41,581 nucleotides of DNA from a virus, in IMG/VR virus record IMGVR_UViG_3300031987_000002, positions 1-41,581 of that record. The stretch is one strand, 5' to 3'. Each line of letters opens with the position of its first letter. Positions within the stretch are counted from its first letter, which is position 1. This document shows positions 26,801-33,618 of this stretch, in pieces. The translations under genes and the position numbers were made by a program. The notes under the pieces are model-generated. The model had not been told where the DNA came from. It saw only the letters and a program-made list of their open reading frames with translations, and did not search any database.

Positions 26801-28725
26801 CCCTGCCCGCTGGCGTCGAAACTTTCAAGGTAAACAAATCGGGGCGAAACAATTACCCCTGAAACCGCCGGCGCCTCGATACCGCGAACGCGAATGCCCT
26901 GGTCAGCGGTCGTGTTGACCACCTCTGGCCTGGGGATGGACGATTCATTGCCGGCGCCCGCATAGACGTACTTCACGCCACCTTGCAGGAACGGGCGGCC
27001 GAACTCGGCAGAGTAGAAGCCATTGGCCCGGCGGATCTGCAACAGGTTCCAGACGTAGGGGCGGCCAAGCGCCATCTGGCTGGCTATGCCGTCCGGGGCG
27101 GTGTGCTTCTCCCAATTCCGAATGCCAGGCTCACCCACGGCGCCGTAGTCGCTGCCAAGGCCTTGCACAAAGCGGGTGAAGTAGCCGGCCGTGGGCCGGC
27201 CGAATCCGGACAGGTCGCTGCCCCAAGTCTTGATTGAGGCGGTGTAGTTGTACGTCTCAGGCTGGCCGAAGGCCTGCGAGGCAAAGCCGCTACCCAGCAG
27301 GAACCGGCGGTTGCTGTAAATCGTGGTCCAGATCGGCACTTCAAGCGCATCGAAGCCTGGTATCGAAACCTCGATACGCTTGTTGTAAAGCAGGGTGTCA
27401 CCGAATACCCCGGTGTCCTTGATTGCCGGTACCGTCACGCCCTGGGCGTAGTTGGCGGCCTCCGTGGCGCCGAAGACAACCGACTCAATGCCGTCCGGAC
27501 GCACCACCCGGTTCAGGTGTTGAACCAGCGGCCCACCAACGGCTCCGGCATCCCAGCCTACGGTTGAGGCTGCGTTTTCCTCCGGAAAGTGAATCTCAAG
27601 TGACGGATCACCGAACAGGCCGGTCAACGCACCACTTGGGCGGATAGTCCTTGGGGAAAGATTCACCCAGCCGAAGGGCGGCGCCGGTATCCCGGTATCC
27701 AGCTCAATGTATTGGTCGGCCTGCGGGTCGTAGACTCGCGGGCGGTTGACGCGCTGGGAATAGAAGCCGGACGGCTTAATTGTGACCTCACCACCCTGAA
27801 CGAAGGTGGAACCCCAGCGGCTTGCGTCGAAATCCCGGCCCCGGATGATTTGCCTCAGATTCCAGACAACCGGCGCATCCTCACCAAAGCCGGTGGCCAC
27901 AAAGCCATCAACGCGGGTGACGATTCGGGCGTTTTCGAGGGTCGGCTGTCCATAGCCAGACTGCTCGGCGCCCTCTGGCCAGGCCTGCTTGGTCAGGTTT
28001 TCAACGGTGGCGTTACCGGCCTGGCTGGCATCGAAGCCGTCCAGATAGTACCGGTGCGCGCCTAGCTCGACGGCCGGCTTGCCGGCACTGCCATGCGCGT
28101 TACCTTCGGGGAAGACATCGAAGAAGGTAGAGCGAAGGAAATGGTCACCAAACCCGGCCGCATTGAACCCGTCTACCGGGTAATAGCGGTTCAGGTTCTT
28201 TATCAGCGCCCCGTTACTGACCGCCAGGTGATCGAAGCCACCCGGGCGGGCAAACGTCCAGTAGTTCCAGGTGTTGTGCCCTGCCCCGAACTTGGTTAAT
28301 ACCTGTCCCTCGGGCTCGATGTATCGGGAGTAAAGATAGGCCTCTGGCTGGCCGAAAACGCTGTCAGGGCCGCCGCCAACCGGGAATACATATTGGTCTT
28401 CGCCGGTGTTGCCGGATTCGGTCGGGGCGAACTCAAGCCCGACATTGGCGCCAAAAGGCGGGGTGTAGTCGCCCTGGGTCAGAGTGACCGAAAACGTCTC
28501 CGGAATGTCGCTATGGCGCTGCTTTTCCAGAATGACCGGCTCGGACAGGTCCGGCGGCTGGTATGCGGGCGAAAAGTTGAGCCCCACCTGATCCCCGACC
28601 GGGCTCTCATACGGCGGGTATTTCCGGAAGCTCAGGGGTACCGCTTCGCCGCTGTGCTGTACCTCTGGACCGGAGAAATTGACCGCAACCTTGTCGCCTT
28701 CGGGCGGATCGTAATAATCACTCAT
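23833..28725 (-). CDS. Giant repeat protein, 1630 aa, probable tail or fibre component
   Basis: Built mostly of a 21-24-residue repeat, roughly GFDaxxFGxPxvxNxxRxixpx (for example GFASQAFGQPETYNYTASIK, GVDYLAFGRPGLDKTPSIA, GIDSLDVGDATVWYRVRKLQ). Several dozen units follow an N-terminal part (about 1-110) with NFSGPE/LNFSPA/LEFAPT motifs. Units are arranged in higher-order super-repeats of about 265 residues, two clear and perhaps a third. Around residues 1330-1420 a Pro/His/Trp-rich insertion breaks the pattern. No signal, membrane or enzymatic motif seen. A long beta-helix or solenoid fibre is the natural inference. Start ATG lies 1 nt after the previous stop. I know no named family for this repeat. 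Confidence 0.65.
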   Translation of the reverse strand: MSDYYDPPEGDKVAVNFSGPEVQHSGEAVPLSFRKYPPYESPVGDQVGLNFSPAYQPPDLSEPVILEKQRHSDIPETFSVTLTQGDYTPPFGANVGLEFAPTESGNTGEDQYVFPVGGGPDSVFGQPEAYLYSRYIEPEGQVLTKFGAGHNTWNYWTFARPGGFDHLAVSNGALIKNLNRYYPVDGFNAAGFGDHFLRSTFFDVFPEGNAHGSAGKPAVELGAHRYYLDGFDASQAGNATVENLTKQAWPEGAEQSGYGQPTLENARIVTRVDGFVATGFGEDAPVVWNLRQIIRGRDFDASRWGSTFVQGGEVTIKPSGFYSQRVNRPRVYDPQADQYIELDTGIPAPPFGWVNLSPRTIRPSGALTGLFGDPSLEIHFPEENAASTVGWDAGAVGGPLVQHLNRVVRPDGIESVVFGATEAANYAQGVTVPAIKDTGVFGDTLLYNKRIEVSIPGFDALEVPIWTTIYSNRRFLLGSGFASQAFGQPETYNYTASIKTWGSDLSGFGRPTAGYFTRFVQGLGSDYGAVGEPGIRNWEKHTAPDGIASQMALGRPYVWNLLQIRRANGFYSAEFGRPFLQGGVKYVYAGAGNESSIPRPEVVNTTADQGIRVRGIEAPAVSGVIVSPRFVYLESFDASGQGEPTVQFPPMPEGWVSSVIGQHSIREWTTWTYPEGWDSAAVGFPEPRDRAQTIFTPSILGAGIFGDTQARNNRLVITVDGQYFFESSDFAEVRSNRRALEGRGFDAQAFGGTGIRNKTPSFAPIGSDLAEFGLASIGYFIRYIYGRGVDYLAFGRPGLDKTPSIAPKGMEGAAGKPTVWRSTRRYELDGIDSLDVGDATVWYRVRKLQAGGAGKVRPAYGTPRLEHGNRQMLVQGDAHTRYGRPRLSNANRWVYPKGYFEEFAVVHRVGGTQVIEVFGFSGTAFGDRIVPPVRRIEFEQGFFSQQIPWPELYNQTTVLEPKGITTGQQPADRWGVGDVFNAIQHIELYYYHESGLNPPEGARWTLIENRNKTLGTSGVRFDRHGVATLEHAARLLMPVGIESADPGEFYESGMIGYRVRELPIQGMEPPYISGWGRVYNDAFVIAPDGFRGDVYGDAEAETLRRYFKGIGRFDAAEYGTPMIADRVRELWIEPRYTIGAPRINLHIVDLYTRYIEAGGEDLSQHSGWHDLISRFNRITTRWSHSDAFGWSTLRNLTPELGIYGAASDVYGDTHVRLEWRQVNGIGSRTELFGEAAIADRDRSMSVRGFRAGQVGDRLEVIQGGQPPYTDQHIDLKGHGAMEPNWRDQVPNPSLNLYVLKAYGFKTEAYGDPFIQSNAIIVGDEPPHDGYGTPRVWRMLQTVKVGAGPGIMEPSKPVVSPHTIWARPTTSQARENHHPPGHPWQPVGKTNHYPPGERFGRAWVSTWRGEVYQRWTPSPPRPPRPRLSLMKRYIAVEGIRSYRAGWQKLGDGSQEVEQFGGRRFDVFGDVTVKRPPYTGPQWVTVDSVSGNDVGKPKAEHFHREIYPKGSRMDRMGRSHGGPYQYQGLAVHPPMPTIPEGFDAYRASEEHWIAPRVREVKCQGYETFASEYDLMAFAKRMTVRNACVPTLPKQEVAPVGMDVSGTGVPNVMPAVHFIKPDGNADQFRKGGY
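26276..27867 (-). repeat. Two tandem super-repeats of about 265 residues in the 1630-aa protein
   Basis: Copy 1 (about 27867-27055) starts at VWNLRQI and copy 2 (about 27054-26276) at VWNLLQI. Matching landmarks are VFGDTLLYNKR/IFGDTQARNNR, YSNRRFLLGSGFASQAFG/RSNRRALEGRGFDAQAFG, GSDLSGFGRPTAGYFTRF/GSDLAEFGLASIGYFIRY and GSDYGAVGEPG/GVDYLAFGRPG. Landmark spacing is 792-813 nt (264-271 codons). Protein similarity is clear, but DNA similarity is only moderate, so the duplication is old. Confidence 0.75.
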
Positions 28726-28726
28726 G

Positions 28727-29563
28727 CTACACGGCTTCCGGTGGCACGATTCGGATATACCCGCCTGCGGTACCGCCTCCGGAATAGGTGGATCTGGCGG
28801 TACCGCTCACCCGGACCTTGGTCACTACGCTCAAATCAACGGAGTAGTGGAAAGACTTGTTGTAGTTGCTGCCACGGGTGTTTTCGTAGTGAATGCCAAG
28901 CTCGTCAAACGTCAGATAGCCCGTGGTGCGCGGGTAACTCCCGTACTGCCCTGCTTTAGTCAAGCTGCTCAGTGACGAGCCATACCAAAGTCCTGAACGG
29001 TAGGTGCCGTCCTTCTCACTCTTGATGGCGGCCATCACGTTGCCGCTATCGTTTAGGAACTCCAATGTCCAGGTATGGGTATCGTCGCCCCATGTGGCAT
29101 TGGTTCCATAAATGAGCATCTGCCAGTCGATGTTGAACTGGTCGATCACCTTGGTTTCGGTCGGTATAGTAATGTCGCTGGCATCACTGCTCAGGTAGTT
29201 CAGCAGGCCCGTGTCCATAACGTGGGAGAAGTATTCGTCCCAAGTCGCGGTGTTAGAGTCTGACTTATCAAGTTCAGGGCTGTATCGACCACCGGACTCA
29301 GCCAGAGCCAACAGGAGGAAGCCAGATGGTATGAAATCGCCATACTTTCCTTCGATGAAGTAAGGCCCGTGGGTAATAGGCTTGCAGCCGGTAGACAGGT
29401 AGGTGACGCCATACTCGCCATTAATGTCCGGCTCAAACGACCATTCGCCGGTTGAATCCGGCGCTATGGTTGCTACCGGCTCGGCGGTATCCCACTCGAA
29501 AACGACAACGAAGCTCACCGGGTCGCCGTCATACCTTCTTGCATTTCCGTTAACGATTGCCAC
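28727..29563 (-). CDS. Putative tail-tip/receptor-binding protein, 278 aa
   Basis: Begins at GTG 29563, preceded by GGAAG with a 7-nt spacer. The N-terminal 65 residues look like a small beta-sandwich (VSFVVVFEWDTAEPVATIAP, GEWSFEPDINGEYGVTYL). The rest resembles a lectin-like or concanavalin-like beta domain (HTWTLEFLNDSGNVMAAI, TGYLTFDELGIHYENTRG) with a Gly-rich end (TYSGGGTAGGYIRIV). No enzymatic motif seen. Its place in a row of variable genes, and base composition lower in G+C than the head genes, suggest a host-recognition protein. Confidence 0.5.
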   Translation of the reverse strand: MAIVNGNARRYDGDPVSFVVVFEWDTAEPVATIAPDSTGEWSFEPDINGEYGVTYLSTGCKPITHGPYFIEGKYGDFIPSGFLLLALAESGGRYSPELDKSDSNTATWDEYFSHVMDTGLLNYLSSDASDITIPTETKVIDQFNIDWQMLIYGTNATWGDDTHTWTLEFLNDSGNVMAAIKSEKDGTYRSGLWYGSSLSSLTKAGQYGSYPRTTGYLTFDELGIHYENTRGSNYNKSFHYSVDLSVVTKVRVSGTARSTYSGGGTAGGYIRIVPPEAV

Positions 29564-29614
29564 GATTTCGCTTCCGTTGCCGGTGAGTTGTGAAGCCCTG
29601 ACCGCCGGAAGCGG

Positions 29615-30928
29615 TTACACCGAAGTCAGGCGGGCCTCGATCTCGATTACATGGTTGCCACCATTTGAGGTGCTGCCATTGGTGACCACCCGGACATAAC
29701 GGGCCGCATCCTTGGTAAACACAAACTCCTTGCCGTCCGCTGTCTCTGCGTAGACTGGATCTACCGTGTCGTCATAGACCGATACCCACTCAATGCCATC
29801 CACGGAATACTGAACCCGCTTGTCGTGGTAAGTGCGGCCATCGCTCCAATAGAACCAAACGTGAATCTGGTTGATGTTGTAGATCGCGCCCAAATCCACG
29901 GACAGCCAGGCCTCGCCGGAGCCATACGAGGTGTAGTTGTTGGTATCGACGTTGCCATTGACCGGGCTGGATGAGCTGTTCTGGAAGGAAATGTCGTTGT
30001 TGGAATCCAGTGACTTGTTCAGCGCCAGGTTGGAGTCGAACGTCTCAATCGGGGTAACCACCTCAACGCTGAAAGCCTGCTCGACGGTGGTGCCGCGAAC
30101 ATCGGTAGCCTGGACCGCAAAGGAGTAGGCGCCCTCGGTCGCGGGATTGCCAGACAGCTCCTTGGTCGCCGGGTCGAAGGCTATTCCATCCGGCAGGGCT
30201 CCCGTGGTACCGAAGGTGTACGGGCCTTCACCACCGCTGGCTGCAAAGGTAATCGGCTGAATGTCGCGGCCAGCCAGGTACATGGTGGGCGGCTCGGCAC
30301 TGGCGGTCATTTCCAGGGCCAGCAAGATCAGCTCGATGAACAGCGTCTTGTCAGTTGAATCCCCGTTTGCGTCCGTGGTCGTGAAGGTCACCGGGTAGTC
30401 GCCGGGGGCGCCGGTCGGCCAGTCGGCGGTCAGCTGGCCGTCAGCATGGGAAATGCCGTCAGGCAGGGCGCCAGCGGTCTTTGTGACCACAACGGGCTCC
30501 ACACCACCAAACGTCCGGAACGTGTGGTCAAGCGGCAGGCCAATGTAGGCCTTCACCCAGCTGTCAAACAGCCGTGGCGGGTTGCTGGGCGCCACGTTGG
30601 CCATAATGACATCGTTGAAGCCCGGCTTGCGGCCGATAACGTCATACCGGAGATTCGGATTGAGGTTATCCACCCGCCAGGTACCGTCATTGCCAGACGC
30701 CACCTCGGCCAGCAACAGGCCATCCAGTGCCGGGTCACCAGAACGCAGAACCACCCGCACCGTGGCCGATACCGGGGCGCCATCGACTGTCGTAATGCCG
30801 TCCGGAAACCTCCCGGCCAGAAATCCGGTACCATAAAGCAATTTAGGATAGTCCGACTTCCTTAGCCTTGGTCGGCTGCCGAACATCCGAATATCTTTAG
30901 CCAATACAGATTCAACATCGACTGCCAT
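29615..30928 (-). CDS. Tail protein with Ig-like domains and C-terminal F5/8C (discoidin) domain, 437 aa
   Basis: Residues about 45-125 form a carboxypeptidase-regulatory-like beta domain (VDGAPVSATVRVVLRSGD, DGTWRVDNLNPNLRYDVIG). Two Ig-like domains follow at about 150-205 and 220-285, each with the putative-Ig signature GALPDGI and a late TDANGD/TDVRGT strand. Residues about 290-437 match an F5/8 type C fold (NLALNKSLDSNN, AWLSVDLGAIYNINQIHVWF, YSVDGIEWVSVYD, RYVRVVTNG), usually a carbohydrate- or lipid-binding module. This suggests cell-surface adsorption. The junction GGAGTAAGGCATGGC at the start is identical to that of the upstream gene. Confidence 0.65.
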   Translation of the reverse strand: MAVDVESVLAKDIRMFGSRPRLRKSDYPKLLYGTGFLAGRFPDGITTVDGAPVSATVRVVLRSGDPALDGLLLAEVASGNDGTWRVDNLNPNLRYDVIGRKPGFNDVIMANVAPSNPPRLFDSWVKAYIGLPLDHTFRTFGGVEPVVVTKTAGALPDGISHADGQLTADWPTGAPGDYPVTFTTTDANGDSTDKTLFIELILLALEMTASAEPPTMYLAGRDIQPITFAASGGEGPYTFGTTGALPDGIAFDPATKELSGNPATEGAYSFAVQATDVRGTTVEQAFSVEVVTPIETFDSNLALNKSLDSNNDISFQNSSSSPVNGNVDTNNYTSYGSGEAWLSVDLGAIYNINQIHVWFYWSDGRTYHDKRVQYSVDGIEWVSVYDDTVDPVYAETADGKEFVFTKDAARYVRVVTNGSTSNGGNHVIEIEARLTSV

Positions 30929-30931
30929 GCC

Positions 30932-31888
30932 TTACTCCCACTCGTAAAGCCAGGCGAGCCCGCCATGATAGGCGGTCATCGCGTTTTCCTTGATAAGCAG
31001 ATAAGGCTTTTCGGTGCCAGTGAAGTCCAAGCCAAGTATGTTGGCATCGCCGCCAATGTCGTGCGGCACGGTAAAAACGCGCTTTAGCTGAAACAGGCTC
31101 CCGTCCGACGTTGGCGCAAATACCGGAGCCACAACTGGCCTGGCTTTTTCTTTGAAGTTTGCTGTACCTCCTGCTCTAGCCTGCAAAGAAGAATTGCTGT
31201 AGATGGATGAGCCTGAGCTGTAATAGACCGTCTGTACTGCTTTACTGTCGCCGGCAGTATGCGAAAGCGCGGCGAAATCATGATCTGTTAGACGCTCAAT
31301 GTGAAGCTGAACAATACCGCGACTGCCAGCATAGTCGTTGTAAACCCCGTTGTGATCCAGAAATATGGTCAGAGAGTCACCGGTGTATCTGACAAAGCTT
31401 CCAAGCCCTGCCTTTGCAGTCAATGCGCAGTAATTACCACTACCAACACTACGTCTTCCGCCAGTGTTGTTCGTATCAAGGGTTGCACCAAGCGGGTTGC
31501 CATTTGCGTCAACGCCCTGAGAGACACGAACGCGAATTGAGTAAGTTGGAAGCGCCCATATATATTGTCCATCAACGTATATGTACTCGTTATCGTAGAA
31601 GTCGCCATAGCCAATCATAAAGCTCACAACAATCGGGCTATCTGACACTCTTTCGTCATTGAACGAAAAGTGCATGTACGGCGACCAATTCCGTACATTT
31701 TTGGCAATCACCTCTTTCGCAGGTACCTGGTCAACAGATCCGGTTTCGCTTGCGTCATAAGCCCCTTCGATATCCAACTCAGTCATGCCAACGGCCAGAA
31801 GGTGCGAACGAAGCTCCTTCATGTACTCGTGCATACCTTCTTGGGTGCGTGGATCTCCAAGATTTGAGTTCGCCTGTGATACCGCCAT
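30932..31888 (-). CDS. Putative receptor-binding tail protein, 318 aa, A+T-rich
   Basis: Unknown family. An N-terminal helical part (MHEYMKELRSHLLAVGMTEL) leads to a beta-rich body with many Tyr, Ser and Gly (YGDFYDNEYIYVDGQYIWAL, TYSIRVRVSQGVDANG, TIFLDHNGVYNDYAGSRG). Bases 31150-31850 are visibly richer in A+T than the flanking genes and use more A/T-ending codons, a mark of recent exchange common in adhesin genes. Start ATG follows AAGGAGTAAGGC, whose TAA is the upstream stop. I infer host recognition from position and composition only. Confidence 0.5.
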   Translation of the reverse strand: MAVSQANSNLGDPRTQEGMHEYMKELRSHLLAVGMTELDIEGAYDASETGSVDQVPAKEVIAKNVRNWSPYMHFSFNDERVSDSPIVVSFMIGYGDFYDNEYIYVDGQYIWALPTYSIRVRVSQGVDANGNPLGATLDTNNTGGRRSVGSGNYCALTAKAGLGSFVRYTGDSLTIFLDHNGVYNDYAGSRGIVQLHIERLTDHDFAALSHTAGDSKAVQTVYYSSGSSIYSNSSLQARAGGTANFKEKARPVVAPVFAPTSDGSLFQLKRVFTVPHDIGGDANILGLDFTGTEKPYLLIKENAMTAYHGGLAWLYEWE

Positions 31889-31891
31889 GCC

Positions 31892-32200
31892 TTACTCCTT
31901 CAACTCACCAAGCGGGGTTTCATTCGGCCAGTAGCCTTTCTGTTCGTGCCAGTCGGCATAGGCCTGAAAAAAGGCCTCATCGCCCTCACTGTTGGCCCGC
32001 GTCACCGCAAACTCATAGGCGAACTGCTCCGGGTCTTGGTCGGAACGGTTCAGGGCGCTCTCATAGGCGAACATCTGAAACGGCGGCAGCTGGGCCACAC
32101 GGCGCCAGTTCACTTGCTTTGGCTGGGGATCGTTCATGGTCACCGGCTTGGCTTCAATGCCCTCGGCGGAAACTTTGATTGGTGGTGGCTTCTGGCTCAT
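31892..32200 (-). CDS. Small tail-fibre-region protein, 102 aa, possible assembly or chaperone role
   Basis: Soluble, acidic, helical, with QVNWRRVAQLPPFQMFAYES and FAYEFAVTRANSEGDEAFFQ. No known domain recognised. Small acidic proteins next to fibre genes are often fibre-assembly factors, but that is only positional. Its ATG overlaps the HNH-gene stop as ATGA, so translation may be coupled to a gene that appears to be an insertion. Confidence 0.5.
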   Translation of the reverse strand: MSQKPPPIKVSAEGIEAKPVTMNDPQPKQVNWRRVAQLPPFQMFAYESALNRSDQDPEQFAYEFAVTRANSEGDEAFFQAYADWHEQKGYWPNETPLGELKE

Positions 32201-33045
32201 TTATCCAGCTCCTTAATGCGTTTCTCGACTTTGCGCCTCTCGGCCGGCGTCAGTGAATCCAGCAGGTCAATCACCTTGTCTACCATTCTGATACCGTGCG
32301 GGTCTTTCTTGCTTGTTCCGGTGCCAGTCCAAAGCTCAAGGTTTTCAGGCCGGTTATCGTATCGCTTGCCGTTTTTGTGGTGGACGCGCTCTGACTTTTT
32401 GAGCGGGCGACCTATAACCTGCTCCATGACAAGGCGGTGTTGAAGCACGTACCCTGAAGCGTCCGCAGCCGGATGACCCGGCTCAAGTTGCTTGATATAG
32501 CCGTCCAGCTTCTTCGTGACGATTTCGCCGCCTTTCCATCGTGCATTGGCCGCTCCAATCTGTCGCTGAGACAGTGAATGGCCAGCACACTCGCGCGAGC
32601 AATGCTTCACGCGAAGCTTGTAGACAGGGAAATCTTTTCCGCAGGACTCGCAATTCGCAATACCCAACGGCAGTCGGCTCTCACTGTTTGCTTGAAGCCT
32701 CATGGGAACCTCGATCCCAAGGTAATTGCACGCGGCTTCAAGATTCTTTTTCCTGGGCAAAGATCCATTTTTGAACCACCGAGAAAGGTTCTGAGGGGTT
32801 ATTCCTATCTCACGAGCTAGCTGAGCCTTAGAAATACCCCGATCTTTCAGTGCAGACTTCATTCTTTCTAAAAGAGCCCGCCCTTCTTTGGCCAAATCAA
32901 TCTCTTCCACTCTGGCCTCGTCAAGCTTATTTCGGTTTCGCTCGCTGTGGCATGAGCGACACCAGTAAGACAGCCGGCCTTTCCCGCCTGATTTTGGAAA
33001 TTCGGTTTTTGCCTTTTCGGCTTTGCACTTTGAACAAGTTTTCAT
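32197..33045 (-). CDS. HNH endonuclease with zinc ribbon and XRE-type helix-turn-helix, probable homing/mobile gene
   Basis: 282 residues. Domains in order: zinc ribbon with C4-x2-C7 and C29-x2-C32; an XRE-like helix-turn-helix at about 58-112 (ISKAQLAREIGITPQNLSRW); a second zinc knuckle C132-x2-C135, C149-x3-C153; and an HNH nuclease core with H203, H222-H223, N225, N231 and E234-N235 ending LELW. Such free-standing HNH genes cut a specific DNA site and spread between phages. I start at ATG 33045, with GGAGG 5 nt before it; a GTG two codons earlier is possible. A+T content is higher than in neighbours and a host-like promoter lies just upstream. It interrupts the tail operon, touching the next gene only by ATGA overlap. 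Confidence 0.8.
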   Translation of the reverse strand: MKTCSKCKAEKAKTEFPKSGGKGRLSYWCRSCHSERNRNKLDEARVEEIDLAKEGRALLERMKSALKDRGISKAQLAREIGITPQNLSRWFKNGSLPRKKNLEAACNYLGIEVPMRLQANSESRLPLGIANCESCGKDFPVYKLRVKHCSRECAGHSLSQRQIGAANARWKGGEIVTKKLDGYIKQLEPGHPAADASGYVLQHRLVMEQVIGRPLKKSERVHHKNGKRYDNRPENLELWTGTGTSKKDPHGIRMVDKVIDLLDSLTPAERRKVEKRIKELDK

Positions 33046-33074
33046 GGCCACCTCCGTTGTTTTACGTGGCGACC

Positions 33075-33103
33075 ATGTTACTATAATATGGGTATAATGT
33101 CAC
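33075..33103 (-). promoter_or_regulatory. Sigma70-like promoter candidate for the HNH gene
   Basis: Minus strand: GTGACA (33103-33098), a 17-nt spacer that is A+T-rich, then TAACAT (33080-33075). This matches TTGACA at 5 of 6 and TATAAT at 4 of 6 positions. The start codon is about 30 nt further on. The -35 overlaps the stop of the preceding structural gene. This A+T island stands out in its surroundings. Confidence 0.4.
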
Positions 33104-33507
33104 ACTTTAAAAATCTTATTCGTGCCATTATCCCATGTAACAATAATATCACCGCCGTTCGGGGTAATCGGAAGACCGGTGGCCGTGTCGATGTAGGCAA
33201 TGAGCGGGCTGGTGCTTTCGGTACCGGTGTCGGCGTAAATCACAATCGCCTCAATGCTGGCGCCGGATACGCCGGTGAAGGTGACATCGGCCGCATCAGC
33301 CGCACCGCCGGTGGTTGCCTTGCTGGTCAGGGTGACCGGGCCGGCAACTCGGGCAGAAGTCGGGATGTCAGACAGGTATTCGTGAACACCAGTCTGCGGA
33401 GTGTAGGCGCCGGTATCCACCAACAGGCACTTGATGGTATCGGTCATCCAGTTAATTTGCGCTTCCAGAAAGCGTTGACGGGCTTTGTCGAAAAGAGTGT
33501 TGGACAT
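33100..33507 (-). CDS. Small virion structural protein, 135 aa
   Basis: Starts MSNTLFDKARQRFLEAQINW after GGAGCCCGAT. The body is beta-rich, with segments typical of a small phage tail-associated protein family (DTIKCLLVDTGAYTPQTGVH, EYLSDIPTSARV, IEAIVIYADTG, SPLIAYIDTATGLPITPNGG). No enzymatic motif. It is the first gene after element copy B and so the first gene of the second tail unit. Confidence 0.55.
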   Translation of the reverse strand: MSNTLFDKARQRFLEAQINWMTDTIKCLLVDTGAYTPQTGVHEYLSDIPTSARVAGPVTLTSKATTGGAADAADVTFTGVSGASIEAIVIYADTGTESTSPLIAYIDTATGLPITPNGGDIIVTWDNGTNKIFKV

Positions 33508-33599
33508 ATCGGGCTCCTGCCGTGGTTCGGTATGAGCGGCCCGGTGGTGGCCAGACCGCGTCTCGATATGCCCGATTGTCCGAAGGTGCGGGGGTTTTC

Positions 33600-33616
33600 C
33601 CTATCTCTACAGGGGG
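33600..33616 (-). promoter_or_regulatory. Copy B (variant) of the conserved element, ahead of the second tail unit
   Basis: The minus-strand reading is CGCCCCCTGTAGAGATA: CCCCCTGTAG is kept and the right half AGGGTT is altered to AGAGAT. It begins right after the stop of the 423-aa gene, in the 111-nt gap before the 135-aa gene, about 95 nt upstream of its ATG. A GGGAAAACCC mini-hairpin follows directly. Orientation and placement match the other copies. Confidence 0.4.
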
Positions 33617-33618
33617 CG

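Noticed and set aside
25737-26852. 371-codon minus-strand frame overlapping the repeat gene
   Set aside because: Ser/Arg/Pro/Trp-rich shadow composition, no ribosome-binding site. Unlike the nested frame at 10304-10639, its codon use is poor.
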